Source of the DNA: Dehalococcoidia bacterium | Lineage (GTDB): Bacteria; Chloroflexota; Dehalococcoidia; Bin125 | Direction of reading: 5' to 3' | Assembly: GCA_022825855.1 (NCBI GenBank) | Contig: JAJDWB010000019.1 | Coordinates: forward strand, 407,141-471,140 | Length of the DNA stretch: 64,000 bases | In this document: in pieces, positions 1 to 9,213 of the stretch | Layout: every line of letters begins with the position of its first letter | Position numbering within the stretch: the stretch's first letter is position 1 | Notes under the pieces: generated by a model | The model's database searches: none | Seen by the model: only the letters and a program-made list of their open reading frames with translations | What the model was told of the DNA's origin: nothing | Translations under genes and position numbers: made by a program

Positions 1-2
1 AG

Positions 3-104
3 ATCATCGATGCCAAGTCCGTGATCCTGATTCAACATCTTGCGCTCGAGGCGGTCGGTCCGCTGGGCCGCAAGATCGTGCGTCACTATCGCGGCCAGGA
101 GTGA
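3..104 (+). CDS. 3' end of an unidentified gene upstream of sdhA
   Basis: An open frame enters from the left edge and ends at TGA 102-104. The visible 33 residues run IIDAKSVILIQHLALEAV followed by a basic tail ending RHYRGQE. They have no membrane segment, so this is not obviously an SdhC/SdhD anchor. The gene lies 78 bp upstream of the probable sdhA start on the same strand and may belong to the same transcript. Too little is visible to name a family. Confidence 0.5.
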   Translation: MIDAKSVILIQHLALEAVGPLGRKIVRHYRGQE

Positions 105-182
105 GGTTGCTACACATGTGACTACCGCCCAATGGCGTTTGGTGCGAAACTGGGTAACGCAGCCATAGCGGGGGACAGCACG

Positions 183-1922
183 ATGTTGCAGCATGACGTA
201 CTGATTGTCGGCTCGGGACTGGCGGGCATGCGCGCCGCCCTGGAGGTCTCCAACGACCCCACGCTTGACGTGGCGATCCTCTCCAAGGTGCATCCGCTGC
301 GCTCGCACTCGGGCGCGGCGCAGGGCGGGATCGCCGCCTCGCTTGGCAACTCGGCAGAGGACTCCTGGGACTTGCACATGTTCGACACCGTCAAAGGCGG
401 CGACTACCTCGTCGACCAGGACGCCGCCGAGGTGCTGACCCGCGAGGGCCCGGAGAACATCTTCGAACTCGAGCACATGGGCTGCGCCTTCTCGCGCGAC
501 GACGAGGGCCGCGTCGCCCAGCGGCGTTTCGGCGGACACACGGCGCCGCGCGCCTGTTACGCCGCCGACCGCACCGGGCACGCCGTGCTGACCGTGCTCT
601 TCGAGCAGCTACTGCGGCGCGGGGTCAAGGTCTACTCCGAGTGGTACGCGCTCGACCTCGTGGTCAAGGACAACGTCTGCCACGGCCTCGTCGCCTACGA
701 CATCCTCTCCGGCCAGATCGAGGCGATCTCGGCCAAGGCGGTGATGTTCGGCACGGGCGGCTACGGCCGCGCCTTCCGTGTCACGACCAATGCCTTCGCC
801 TCCACCGGCGACGGCGTGGTCATGGCCTACCGCGCCGGTATCCCATTGGAGGACATGGAGTTCGTACAGTTCCATCCGACGGGGCTGCAGGGCTCCGGCA
901 TCCTGCTCTCGGAGGCTGCCCGCGGCGAGGGCGCGCATATCGTCAACTCCGACGGCTTCCGCTTCATGGAGAACTACGCGCCCGGACGGATGGAACTCGC
1001 GCCGCGCGACATCGTTGCGCGGGCCGAGCAGTCTGAGATCGAAGCCGGACGCGGGGTGACCGAGCTACGCGACTCGGTGTTCATGGATCTGCGACCGATC
1101 GGCGAGGAGCGGATTCGCTACGCGCTGCCGTCGGTGCTGCATCTGGCCCGTGATTTCGCCGGCATCGACCCGCTTGACGCGCCGGTGCCGATTCAGCCGA
1201 CCGCGCACTACTCGATGGGCGGCATTCCCTGCGACATCAACGGCCAGGTGCGGATCAAGGATCAGGACGGCGCGCCCGAGATCACCGGTTTCTTCGCCGC
1301 CGGCGAAGCGTCCTGCGTCTCCGTCCACGGCGCCAATCGACTGGGTACCAACTCGCTGCTCGAAGCCGTCGTCATGGGCCGCCGCGCCGGACGCGGCATT
1401 CTCGACGTCGTGCACGACCTCGAACCGACCAGCATCGACGAGGGCGACATGGCCAACGCGATCGGCGAGGTCGATCGCTTCCTCACGGCCTCGGGGTCGG
1501 AGAAGGTCGGTCAGATCCGCGCCGAGCTGCGCGACACGATGATGGACAAGTGCGGAGTCTTCCGCGACGACGCTGAACTCAAAGAGTGCCTCTCGGAAGT
1601 CAAGGACTACCAGGAGCGCTTCAGACAGGTCTCGATCGACGACCACGGTTCGACCTTCAACACCGATCTGCTCGACGCGATCGAACTCGGGCACATGCTC
1701 GAGTACTCAGAGGTGATTACGACCGGCGCCATCGCGAGACAGGAATCTCGCGGCGGACACGCGCGGCGCGACTTCCCCAACCGCGACGACGAGAACTGGC
1801 ACCGCCACACGCTGGCCTACCGGCCGCAGGAGGGCGAGGACGGTCCGCGCCTCGAGTACTGCGAGGTCAACATGGAGCCCAAGTTCCGCGAGCCATTCCC
1901 GCTGCAGGAGCGGACCTACTAA
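183..1922 (+). CDS. sdhA: Succinate dehydrogenase/fumarate reductase flavoprotein subunit
   Basis: Catalytic FAD subunit of complex II, which oxidises succinate to fumarate (or the reverse). The start at 183 is preferred over an upstream in-frame ATG at 132: it has a GGGGGA element about 8 bases upstream, and the protein then begins directly with the dinucleotide fold ([12 protein letters not shown]). Visible hallmarks are the covalent-FAD histidine region [12 protein letters not shown], the substrate/catalytic segment [19 protein letters not shown] and the C-terminal FAD segment [21 protein letters not shown]. Its length of 579 aa is normal for the family. It is followed after 46 bp by sdhB and then by a CCG-domain subunit, so the complex looks like the type with HdrB-like subunits rather than cytochrome b anchors. 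Confidence 0.95.
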   Translation: MLQHDVLIVGSGLAGMRAALEVSNDPTLDVAILSKVHPLRSHSGAAQGGIAASLGNSAEDSWDLHMFDTVKGGDYLVDQDAAEVLTREGPENIFELEHMGCAFSRDDEGRVAQRRFGGHTAPRACYAADRTGHAVLTVLFEQLLRRGVKVYSEWYALDLVVKDNVCHGLVAYDILSGQIEAISAKAVMFGTGGYGRAFRVTTNAFASTGDGVVMAYRAGIPLEDMEFVQFHPTGLQGSGILLSEAARGEGAHIVNSDGFRFMENYAPGRMELAPRDIVARAEQSEIEAGRGVTELRDSVFMDLRPIGEERIRYALPSVLHLARDFAGIDPLDAPVPIQPTAHYSMGGIPCDINGQVRIKDQDGAPEITGFFAAGEASCVSVHGANRLGTNSLLEAVVMGRRAGRGILDVVHDLEPTSIDEGDMANAIGEVDRFLTASGSEKVGQIRAELRDTMMDKCGVFRDDAELKECLSEVKDYQERFRQVSIDDHGSTFNTDLLDAIELGHMLEYSEVITTGAIARQESRGGHARRDFPNRDDENWHRHTLAYRPQEGEDGPRLEYCEVNMEPKFREPFPLQERTY

Positions 1923-1968
1923 CAACTTCCCGCCGCGCGCATCCAGAGCAACGAACAGGCGCACACTC

Positions 1969-3024
1969 ATGGCCCAGCAGGAATTCATCATCCAGCGCTA
2001 CAACCCCGACACGGACGAGTCCTACGAGGAGTCGTTCAACGTCGATGTCCAGCCAGGTCAGACGGTGCTCGACTCGCTCAATGCGATCAAGTGGGAACAG
2101 GACGGCACACTTTCTTTCCGCATGTCCTGCCGCCACGCGATCTGCGGCTCCTGCGCGATGAAGGTCAATGGACAGTCGATGCTCTCCTGCCAGACCCAGG
2201 TCGACGCCGCCGCCGAGCGCGGCGACCCGATCCGGGTCGGACCGCAGGGCAACCAGAACGTGGTCAAAGACCTGGTCGTCGACGTGTCCAAGTTCCTCGA
2301 CCAGTTCGAGCGCGCTGAAACGTGGCTCGAACCGCACGAAGACCAGGCACCGCCGGAGAAGGAGTACCGCCAGCAAGTCGAGGAGTTCGACCACTGGTCG
2401 CACGCTTCGACCTGCATCCACTGCGGCGCCTGCTACTCGGACTGCACCGTGGCGGCGGTCGACGAGAACTTCCTCGGACCGGCGGCGCTGGCCAAGGCCT
2501 ATCGCTTCGTTATGGACAGCCGCGACTCCAGGCGCGAAGAACGGCTCCAGTTCCTGTCCGAAGAGCAAGGCGGCATCTGGGACTGCACCCGTTGCTACAT
2601 GTGCGTCCAGGCGTGCCCCAAGGATGTATTGCCGATGGACGCGATCATGGAGCTGCGCACGATGGCGATCGAGGCCGGCTTCACCAACAACCACGGCAGC
2701 CGACACCACAAGGGCTTTACCTCGGGCGTGCGCAAGCGCGGCCGCCTGGACGAGATGATGCTGCCGGTCCAGTCGGTCGGCATCGGACGCCTGCTGACCG
2801 GCAACATCGGCGCGCACAAGGAGATGATGGACTACACGCCAGGAGCAATCCGGCTGCTGAAGTCCCGCAAGCTCCTGACCATCGCCCAGCGGCACGGCGC
2901 CAACGCCGAGGGCCGCGAGCAGATCGAGCGCATCTTCGAAGAGGTCGAGGCTGAGAAGCATCACCACGATGTCGACTCCGAGGCGTTCGGCGCGGAGTTC
3001 GAGACGGCGCTGGGCGGTCACTAG
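1969..3024 (+). CDS. sdhB: Succinate dehydrogenase/fumarate reductase iron-sulfur subunit
   Basis: Electron-transfer subunit of complex II. An N-terminal plant-type ferredoxin domain carries the 2Fe-2S cysteines in SCRHAICGSCAMKVNG and a later SC. A C-terminal ferredoxin domain carries CIHCGACYSDC and CTRCYMCVQACPKD for the 4Fe-4S and 3Fe-4S-type clusters. At 351 aa it is longer than proteobacterial SdhB (about 240 aa). The extra C-terminal region (about residues 220-351) is rich in Arg, Lys and His and carries no further cluster motif. It sits between sdhA and the CCG-domain gene on the same strand. Confidence 0.93.
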   Translation: MAQQEFIIQRYNPDTDESYEESFNVDVQPGQTVLDSLNAIKWEQDGTLSFRMSCRHAICGSCAMKVNGQSMLSCQTQVDAAAERGDPIRVGPQGNQNVVKDLVVDVSKFLDQFERAETWLEPHEDQAPPEKEYRQQVEEFDHWSHASTCIHCGACYSDCTVAAVDENFLGPAALAKAYRFVMDSRDSRREERLQFLSEEQGGIWDCTRCYMCVQACPKDVLPMDAIMELRTMAIEAGFTNNHGSRHHKGFTSGVRKRGRLDEMMLPVQSVGIGRLLTGNIGAHKEMMDYTPGAIRLLKSRKLLTIAQRHGANAEGREQIERIFEEVEAEKHHHDVDSEAFGAEFETALGGH

Positions 3025-3072
3025 GGGTTCAGGTCAGCAATCACGGCACGGCAGAGCGGGGGATTCGGAACC

Positions 3073-3951
3073 ATGAGCAAGTACGCATTCTGGCCGGGCT
3101 GCGTGGCGCGAGGCGCGGCGCCCGAACTCTACACCTCGACGCTGGCCGTGGCCGAGCACCTGGGCATGGACCTGGTCGAGCTCGAAGCCGCTGCCTGCAC
3201 TGGCGCCGGGATCATCTCCGACGGCGAGCCGTACCTCCAGGATGTGCTCAACGCCCGCACGATGGCGATGTCGGAGCAGATGGACTTGCCGCTGATGGAC
3301 ATCTGCTCGACCTGCGTCGGCGTGCATCGACTGGCCGCGGAGAAGTTCCGCGATGTCGACTACCGCATCCGCATCAACCACCACCTGGCTCCCGAGGGTC
3401 TGGAGTATCGAGGCACCGCCGACCCTCGTCATCTGCTCTGGATCATGCTTGAGGACGTTGGCATCGACCGGATCAACTCGCTGGTCAAGAAGCCGTTGGA
3501 GGAACTCAGCCTCGGCCCGTTCTACGGCTGCTACATCATCCGGCCCGAGCGGACGCTCGACTTCGACGAGCATCCCACGCGACGCAACAGCCTCGAGCAG
3601 TTGATCGAGATCCTCGGCGCAACCACGGTCACGTATGACGGCATGACCAAGTGCTGCGGCTTCCCGATTCTGACGATGAACAAGAAGAACTCGTTGACGA
3701 TGGCCGGCACTCACCTCGACGAGGCGCAGTCCAAGGGCGCCGACGCGCTGGTCACGCCCTGTCCACTCTGCCACCTCAATCTCGATGCTCAGCAGCCCGA
3801 TGCGGCCAAGGTGATCGACCGCAATCTCAACCTGCCGATCCTCCACGTGCCCCAGCTCCTCGGCCTGGCCATGGGGATTGAACCGGAGAAGCTGGGTCTG
3901 ACCCGCCACGTCGTGGACACCAACCGCTTGCTCAACAAGATCGGCGCGTAG
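3073..3951 (+). CDS. CCG-domain (HdrB/SdhE-like) subunit of succinate dehydrogenase
   Basis: A cysteine-rich CCG-domain protein of 292 aa, the type of subunit that replaces the haem anchor in the SdhE class of complex II and that also forms HdrB of heterodisulfide reductase. The N-terminal half has WPGC, AACTGAG and CSTC. The C-terminal half has FYGCY, KCCGFP and CPLCHLNLD, which is a full cysteine set for an unusual iron-sulfur centre. The protein has no obvious transmembrane helix, so membrane attachment would be peripheral. It is the last gene of the sdh cluster and is followed by two strong hairpins. Confidence 0.85.
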   Translation: MSKYAFWPGCVARGAAPELYTSTLAVAEHLGMDLVELEAAACTGAGIISDGEPYLQDVLNARTMAMSEQMDLPLMDICSTCVGVHRLAAEKFRDVDYRIRINHHLAPEGLEYRGTADPRHLLWIMLEDVGIDRINSLVKKPLEELSLGPFYGCYIIRPERTLDFDEHPTRRNSLEQLIEILGATTVTYDGMTKCCGFPILTMNKKNSLTMAGTHLDEAQSKGADALVTPCPLCHLNLDAQQPDAAKVIDRNLNLPILHVPQLLGLAMGIEPEKLGLTRHVVDTNRLLNKIGA

Positions 3952-3975
3952 CCACAAGTTTGGCCAGGACAGGAG

Positions 3976-4005
3976 CGCCCCCGACCGGCGGACCGGTCGG
4001 GGGCG
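3976..4005. terminator. Strong GC hairpin between convergent operons
   Basis: A perfect 13-bp stem (3976-3988 with 3993-4005) closes a 4-base CGGA loop. It lies 24 bp after the sdh cluster stop and before the convergent permease gene. There is no T-tract, so it may work as a bidirectional factor-assisted or stalling terminator. Confidence 0.6.
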
Positions 4006-4041
4006 ACACAGGCAACTGGAGGGTGGCCAGTCGGAGAGGTG

Positions 4042-4068
4042 ACCGATGTCTCCCATGCGGACATCGGT
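4042..4068. terminator. Second hairpin in the sdh/ABC permease convergent gap
   Basis: The 9-bp perfect arms ACCGATGTC (4042-4050) and GACATCGGT (4060-4068) enclose a 9-base loop. Together with the preceding hairpin it fills the 227-bp gap between convergent genes. No other feature is seen in 3952-4178. Confidence 0.4.
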
Positions 4069-4178
4069 GGGCGGGCGGGGTGACAGTTCTACCGTCTGAC
4101 CTCACTGACCCTCCGCCATACAAGACGACGGCAGGGGTCGAAAGGTTCCCGAGCGGTCGAGAAATGTCGAATGTAGGG

Positions 4179-5135
4179 TCAGGCTCCGGCGCCGGTGCCG
4201 CGCAGGCGCGGGTCAAGTACGTCGCGCAGGGCGTCCCCGAGCAGGTTGAAGGCCAGCACGATCAGCGTGATCGCCGCGCCCGGGGTCAGGGCCAGCCAGG
4301 GCCAGCGGTCGAGATTGCCGCGCTGGGTCGCCTCGAACAGAATGAAGCCCCAGGTCGGATTCTCCGCCGAGTTCGCGCCCAGTCCCAGGAACGACAGTGC
4401 CGCCTCGGCGAGAATGGTGCCGCCGATCGTGACTGATGCGATCACCAGGATCGGCGCCATGATGTTGGGCAGAATGTGGCGGGTGATGATCCGGCCCGGT
4501 CCCGCGCCAATCGTGCGCGCGGCTTCGATGTACGTGTTCTCCAGCGTGGAGAACACGGTCCCGCGCACGACACGCTGAGTCCCGGGTATCAGGAAGATGA
4601 CAATCACCAGGATCACCGTGGTCATACTCGGAGTCAGCACTGTGACCAGCGTCATCATCAGCAGCAGCGGCGGCAGCGCCTGGAAGGCATCGGAGATGCG
4701 CTGCAACAACAGGTCGGTCACGCCGCCTGCGTAAGCCGAGATCATGCCGATGACCATTCCGCCGAGGATGCCCAGGCCGGTCGCAACAATGCCGATCACG
4801 ATTGCCGGCCGCGCGCCGTAGATAATCCGGCTGAAGAGGTCGCGGCCGAGCGAGTCGGTGCCCGCGATATGTTCGGGGAACGTGGGGGCGGCCAGCTTGT
4901 TGATGATGTTGGTCTCGCTGGCTGGATGCGGCGAGAAGCCGGGAATGATCGTGCTCCCGCCGATGTTGATGTCTTGCCCGAAGATCGCGGCGACGATCAG
5001 GACGAAGATGAAGGCCGCACCGATTGCGCCGAGCGGCTTGTTGCGCGCGTGGCGACGCCAGGTGACCCACCAGCGCGGACTGTCGCCACGCAGGTCGAGT
5101 GCGATTGGATCTGCGGCTTCGGTTGCGGTTGACAT
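4179..5135 (-). CDS. ABC transporter permease, DppC/OppC type
   Basis: Inner-membrane permease of a peptide/nickel-type importer, 318 aa. A first membrane segment lies around residues 35-55, followed by an extracytoplasmic stretch and a block of hydrophobic helices. The EAA signature for contact with the ATPase is visible as YIEAARTIGAGPGRIITRHILPN. ATG at 5135 has GGAG about 10 bases upstream. It follows the DppB-type permease gene by 30 bp and ends the operon. No DppD/DppF ATPase gene is present in the window, so the ATPases must be supplied from elsewhere. Confidence 0.9.
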   Translation of the reverse strand: MSTATEAADPIALDLRGDSPRWWVTWRRHARNKPLGAIGAAFIFVLIVAAIFGQDINIGGSTIIPGFSPHPASETNIINKLAAPTFPEHIAGTDSLGRDLFSRIIYGARPAIVIGIVATGLGILGGMVIGMISAYAGGVTDLLLQRISDAFQALPPLLLMMTLVTVLTPSMTTVILVIVIFLIPGTQRVVRGTVFSTLENTYIEAARTIGAGPGRIITRHILPNIMAPILVIASVTIGGTILAEAALSFLGLGANSAENPTWGFILFEATQRGNLDRWPWLALTPGAAITLIVLAFNLLGDALRDVLDPRLRGTGAGA

Positions 5136-5165
5136 CTCAGTTTCGCTCCATTGACCAACAGGGAC

Positions 5166-6128
5166 CTAGGAGTACCGGATCCGCGGATCGAGCCATGCGT
5201 AGCTCAGGTCGACGAGGATGTTGATGAACACCACGCCAAAGCCGACCACGAGCGAAATGCCCAGCACCAGGGTGAAGTCCACCTGGCGGATGGCGCGGAC
5301 CGCGAGCGCACCGATGCCGTCGATGCGGAAGATGAACTCGACGATCACGGCGCCCGAGATCAGGAAGGCGAACTGGTTGGCGAAGATCGTGATCACCGGA
5401 ATCAGCGAGTTGCGGATCACGTGCCGCATGATGATCGCACGTTCCGCCAGCCCTTTGGCGCGAGCCGTGCGTACGTAGTCCTCGTTGACCACTTCAAGCA
5501 CCGTCGAGCGCTGCATGCGCATCACGGTCGCCATCAGCGACGCGGACAACACGAGTGAGGGCGCAATCAGCCCTTCGAGGTTGTGCGCGACTCCATCCCA
5601 GATGTAGGGAGGATCAATGGTCGAGAGCGACACGTTGAGCCAGGCCGCCGCAAAGGTCACCACCAGTACGGCGAGGAAGAAGTTGGGCACGGCGAGCCCG
5701 AGGATCGCGAAGATCCTGGAGATGTAGTCGCCCGCTCCGCCCTGCCGGATGGCAGAGAACACTCCAATCGGTACCGCCAACAGCGATGAAATCAGCGTCG
5801 CCATGATCACGAGCTGGATGCTGCGCGGCAGGCGGTCCTGGATCTCGCCCCAGACAGGCAGGCTGGTGGCGAACGACTTGCCGAGGTCGCCGTTGACGGC
5901 GTCCCAGAGCCAGTTGCCGTAACGCTCGAGCACCGGCTTGTCGAGACCGAGATCGATCTCGTACTGCTCGATCTGCGCCGGAGTCAGGTTTACACCCTGC
6001 GGGCTTTGATTGAGTATCCGAGTCAGCGTATTCCCCGGAACCGCGTTCACCAACATGAACACTATGAACGACAACATCAGGAGCACAAAAAGTGCGCCGA
6101 CGATTCGCCTGATGATGTAACCAGTCAC
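5166..6128 (-). CDS. ABC transporter permease, DppB/OppB type
   Basis: First permease of the peptide importer, about 320 aa. It begins GYIIRRIVGALFVLLMLSFIVF, a typical DppB first helix, has the family segment of the extracytoplasmic loop (DLGLDKPVLERYGNWL) and the EAA-type motif VRTARAKGLAERAIIMRHVIRN. I favour the GTG at 6128, which places the start just ahead of the first membrane helix. An upstream TTG at 6164 would add 12 poorly conserved residues and lacks a ribosome site. Downstream lies the DppC-type permease and upstream a small secreted protein gene. Confidence 0.88.
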   Translation of the reverse strand: MTGYIIRRIVGALFVLLMLSFIVFMLVNAVPGNTLTRILNQSPQGVNLTPAQIEQYEIDLGLDKPVLERYGNWLWDAVNGDLGKSFATSLPVWGEIQDRLPRSIQLVIMATLISSLLAVPIGVFSAIRQGGAGDYISRIFAILGLAVPNFFLAVLVVTFAAAWLNVSLSTIDPPYIWDGVAHNLEGLIAPSLVLSASLMATVMRMQRSTVLEVVNEDYVRTARAKGLAERAIIMRHVIRNSLIPVITIFANQFAFLISGAVIVEFIFRIDGIGALAVRAIRQVDFTLVLGISLVVGFGVVFINILVDLSYAWLDPRIRYS

Positions 6129-6228
6129 ACTTGTTCTCGGTTCAGTTGGCCGTAAGGTACGCAAGTGGCGGTGAGGTAGCCACCAAGCGGGCGGCTACCT
6201 CACCGCTGGATAGAGCGGCTGTGGGAGT

Positions 6229-6567
6229 TCAGCCAAAGCAGACTCTCCCCACGTACCAACAGAACTGCCAGCAGCCTCCTGGGTTGCATGCGATATGGCA
6301 GGCATAGACGTCCACGCAGTTCTCCTGTTTGGGCTGGATGTCATTCCAGACACCTGACCCGCCGGCGTGGCCGAACTCAGCGGCTATCCCAGTTGTACCG
6401 CAGTAGTCTTGCTGGAATATGACGGCGCTTGGCCCGGCAATTTCGATGCCTGGGTCCGCTGTCGTGACATCTGCCGCGAGTGCGCCAGAAGTGTCGATGC
6501 TGATGGAAACCAATGCAACTGCGACAGTTGCCACGGCGATAAGCAACCACGTCTGTAGCCGTTTCAT
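6229..6567 (-). CDS. Small secreted cysteine-rich protein inside the peptide-transporter operon
   Basis: A 112-aa protein with a clear signal peptide (basic MKRLQTW, hydrophobic LLIAVATVAVALVSISI, likely cleavage after GALAA). The mature part of about 80 residues carries seven cysteines (DYC, ENC, YAC, IAC, GGC, QFC, RVC), six of them in the last 30 residues with many aromatic residues. AGGGTG lies 6 bases before the ATG. The gene lies between the binding-protein gene and the DppB gene on the same strand, about 100 bp before the DppB start. I do not recognise the family. It may be a disulfide-stabilised extracellular peptide or a transporter accessory; both ideas are inference. Confidence 0.7.
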   Translation of the reverse strand: MKRLQTWLLIAVATVAVALVSISIDTSGALAADVTTADPGIEIAGPSAVIFQQDYCGTTGIAAEFGHAGGSGVWNDIQPKQENCVDVYACHIACNPGGCWQFCWYVGRVCFG

Positions 6568-6621
6568 GTCATCACCCTTCGTTTGAGCTGTGATGTGCGT
6601 GTGTGTGGGGGGGTGAGATGC

Positions 6622-8589
6622 TTAGGTGTTCTTCCAGATCCTCTCCGTGTTGGTGGCGCCCCAACCGGGGTTCCAGGCGTTGTAGGTGTCCATCTGGCCG
6701 AACAGGTACTCGCGTCGCGCGGCCATGCGGTACGGGTTGACGCAGAAGATGCGCCACATGTTCTCGAGTTCGCGGACGCGGATCTTCTCGAGAATCTCGG
6801 AGCGCTTCTCGACATCCAGCTCCTGGCGCTGCTCGACCGCCCACTGGTCGACATCCGGGTCGTTGATCCCGTAAATGTTGCCGGGGCTCTCGGAGTGCAT
6901 GCGGCCGTAGGCGAGACCGTCGGCGTCCATCTCACTGCCGACCAGCCAGGTGAACAGCGTGTCGCTGTATTCCTTGTCGAAGAGGAGACCGAGCCACGAT
7001 TCCCACTCGATCTGTTCATGTTCGACTTTCGCGCCGAGGTTGCGGTTCCACTGGTCAATGACCAGCAGGAAGTGGTCGAGGTAGAAGCCAGGCACGGTGT
7101 GGAACGCAGCCTGGAAGGAGAGCGGATTGTCGTCGTTGTATCCGGCGGCATCGAGGAGGCGTCGGCCTTCTTCGGCGTTGAAGATATGGAAGTCCCCCAG
7201 TTCTTCGAACGTCCAGGGCCACTCGCGGAAGCCCCAGGGCGATGTCTCGTCCTTGAAAAAGGTCCAGTTCTGGCCGTACCCGCCGGCGGCGAGGCCGTAG
7301 TAGACGCCGGCCGCCTGCTCGTCGCGGTCCATGCCCAGCGACAGCGCCTGACGCACACGCGGGTCGTTGAACGGCTCGGCGGTCAGGTCCTTGAAGGTCA
7401 TGTGCGGCTGCCAGCCCGGAGGCGGCGCCGTGACCTGGACGACCATGTCCGGGTGCTGCTCGATCGCGCGGTCGTACTCGGTGATGTCCTGCAGCCGGAT
7501 CCAGTCGGTCTCGCCGGTTTCCCAGGCGGCCCACTCGGACTCGCGCTGGCCGACGAAGTCGAGCCCGTGGATGTTGTCGATGTAGGGCAACTGCATGCCG
7601 GTCCGCGGATCGAGCTTGTGGTACTCGGGGTGCCGGCTGCCGCGCCACTCCGAACCGGTGGTCGCGCTGTCGAGCTGGAAGGGCCCCGTGCCGACCGTGT
7701 TCTCGGCCAGGTCGAGCAGGCTCGGCTCCTCGACGAACTCCGGCGCCACGACCGTGTGGAACGGGTTCATCATGTTGTTGAGCAGGTACGCTGCCGGCTC
7801 CGCAAGGTTGAAGCGGACGTTGTTGCTCGCGTTGTCGTAGTCGATGCTGTTGACCGCGGTGTAGGAGGACGCCTGCACGCGGCCTTCCTCGCGCAGCGCG
7901 TCGTAGGCGATCTTGACGTCCTCGGCGGTCATCGCGCGACCGTTGACCGGCGGCTTGTCCTGCCAGGTGATGCCGTCCTGGAGTTGGAAGACGACGGTCG
8001 TCGGCTCGGGGACTTCCCATCCGGCTGCCAGGTCGCCCTCGTTGACGTAATAGTGAGCGTTCGAGAAATCGTCCATCGGGAAGACGATGAGCTGGCTATA
8101 GAACATGGGCGCGAAGGCGGCCATGAGGCTCGCGTTCGTACCTAGCACATTCCAGTTCGCCGGGGCCGCGTGCGCCAGACGCCAGGTGCCGCCGTGCTTG
8201 GGGCCGTCGGCCTGGCCGGGCAGGTTCTGCAGCTTCGACCAGTGATAGCGCAGCCGCCACTCTTGCTCGGCGGTCAGCGACATCGCCTCTTCCTCGGCGG
8301 TCAACTGACCGGGGAGCAGCGCGACGGCCTGCTCTTCGGCGGCCTCCTGCTGGGTTGCGGCCTGCTGGGTTGCGGCCTGCTGCGCATCCTGCTGCGCTTG
8401 CACCTGCTCCTGATCGGGCTGCGGCTGGGCCTGGGCCTGCGCGGCTGCCTGCTGATCGTCATCGTCATCGCCACATCCGACCAGGGCGAGGCCGGCCGCG
8501 CCGACGCCGGCCCGGGCGGACGCCGAGATCAGCGAACGGCGGCTCAGGCGCTTGCGCTGCATCCTCTTCCAGTAGTTGCGTTCTGACAT
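6622..8589 (-). CDS. Peptide ABC transporter substrate-binding lipoprotein (SBP family 5)
   Basis: Extracytoplasmic solute receptor of 655 aa. It starts MSERNYWKRM after AAGGAG with 7-base spacing; upstream in-frame codons are rejected. Residues 16-18 form a twin-arginine motif (SRRSLIS) and residues 36-39 a lipobox (LVGC), so it is probably Tat-exported and lipidated at Cys39. A Gln/Ala/Glu-rich low-complexity linker (about 45-95) follows. The remainder has family-5 features: FQLQDGITWQD, MTAEDVK, GTGPFQL and DPRVRQALSLGMDRD. It is the first gene of the operon that includes the Cys-rich protein and two permeases. The cargo is likely peptides or another oligomeric nutrient but cannot be told from sequence. 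Confidence 0.92.
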   Translation of the reverse strand: MSERNYWKRMQRKRLSRRSLISASARAGVGAAGLALVGCGDDDDDQQAAAQAQAQPQPDQEQVQAQQDAQQAATQQAATQQEAAEEQAVALLPGQLTAEEEAMSLTAEQEWRLRYHWSKLQNLPGQADGPKHGGTWRLAHAAPANWNVLGTNASLMAAFAPMFYSQLIVFPMDDFSNAHYYVNEGDLAAGWEVPEPTTVVFQLQDGITWQDKPPVNGRAMTAEDVKIAYDALREEGRVQASSYTAVNSIDYDNASNNVRFNLAEPAAYLLNNMMNPFHTVVAPEFVEEPSLLDLAENTVGTGPFQLDSATTGSEWRGSRHPEYHKLDPRTGMQLPYIDNIHGLDFVGQRESEWAAWETGETDWIRLQDITEYDRAIEQHPDMVVQVTAPPPGWQPHMTFKDLTAEPFNDPRVRQALSLGMDRDEQAAGVYYGLAAGGYGQNWTFFKDETSPWGFREWPWTFEELGDFHIFNAEEGRRLLDAAGYNDDNPLSFQAAFHTVPGFYLDHFLLVIDQWNRNLGAKVEHEQIEWESWLGLLFDKEYSDTLFTWLVGSEMDADGLAYGRMHSESPGNIYGINDPDVDQWAVEQRQELDVEKRSEILEKIRVRELENMWRIFCVNPYRMAARREYLFGQMDTYNAWNPGWGATNTERIWKNT

Positions 8590-8664
8590 CTTCTCGCTCC
8601 TTGCGCTCTGTTCCCTGGCTCGTACGCAGGCCGGCGCCCGCGTCGTGGCTGGTACGGGTTCGCG

Positions 8665-8670
8665 TAATAT
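8665..8670 (+). promoter_or_regulatory. Possible -10 element of the divergent 8.6-kb promoter region
   Basis: TAATAT lies in the 117-bp gap between the divergent binding-protein and YbaK-like genes and is AT-rich against the local GC background. The same stretch reads TATATT on the minus strand, so it could serve either gene. No convincing -35 is seen. Confidence 0.25.
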
Positions 8671-8706
8671 AACGCCTTGCGGAGCGACTTGCACTGGAGT
8701 CATCAA

Positions 8707-9198
8707 GTGGAGACGGCAGAAGCGATCGAAGCCCGTGTGCGCGCCTTCCTGACGGAGCTGGAGATTCCCTACGAAACCATCGCCTGCCGGCCCGATCAGG
8801 CGGATACGGCGGTCTTCTGCGAGGTGTTCGGCATCGCCCCGGAGGCGTCGGTCAACACGATCATCGTCGCCTCGAAGAAGGAGCCCAAGCAGTACGCCGC
8901 CTGTCTGGCGCTGGCTCACACGAGGCTTGACGTGAATCGTGTCGTGCGCAAGGAGATGGGCGTGCGCAAGTGCTCGTTCGCCTCGTTCGAGGAGACCGAA
9001 GCCGTGACCGGCATGCTCTCAGGCGGGGTCACGCCGTTCGACCTGCCCGAGGCGATCCCGATCTTGATCGACGCACGGATCGTCGGCGACCACTTGATGT
9101 GGCTTGGCGGCGGCAGCCGCTCCCTGAAGATCGGCGTCAGGGCCGACGACCTTGCGCGTCTGCCCAACGCCCGGGTGATAGAAGGTCTGGCCGGCTGA
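8707..9198 (+). CDS. YbaK/ProX-family aminoacyl-tRNA deacylase
   Basis: A 163-aa YbaK/EbsC-domain protein. This family hydrolyses mischarged aminoacyl-tRNAs in trans (for example Cys-tRNA-Pro or Ala-tRNA-Pro). Visible family features are the conserved lysine region RVVRKEMGVRKCSFASFEE, the loop GGVTPFDLPEAIPILID, and the C-terminal LGGGSRSLKI. GTG at 8707 with GGAG 7 bases upstream is preferred over a TTG at 8677. It is divergent from the peptide-transporter operon and appears monocistronic. Confidence 0.85.
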   Translation: METAEAIEARVRAFLTELEIPYETIACRPDQADTAVFCEVFGIAPEASVNTIIVASKKEPKQYAACLALAHTRLDVNRVVRKEMGVRKCSFASFEETEAVTGMLSGGVTPFDLPEAIPILIDARIVGDHLMWLGGGSRSLKIGVRADDLARLPNARVIEGLAG

Positions 9199-9213
9199 TC
9201 GACAGTGCGCCTA

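Noticed and set aside
6583..8145. A 520-codon plus-strand frame over the binding-protein gene
   Set aside because: Antisense to a lipoprotein with clear signal, lipobox and ribosome site; no independent support.
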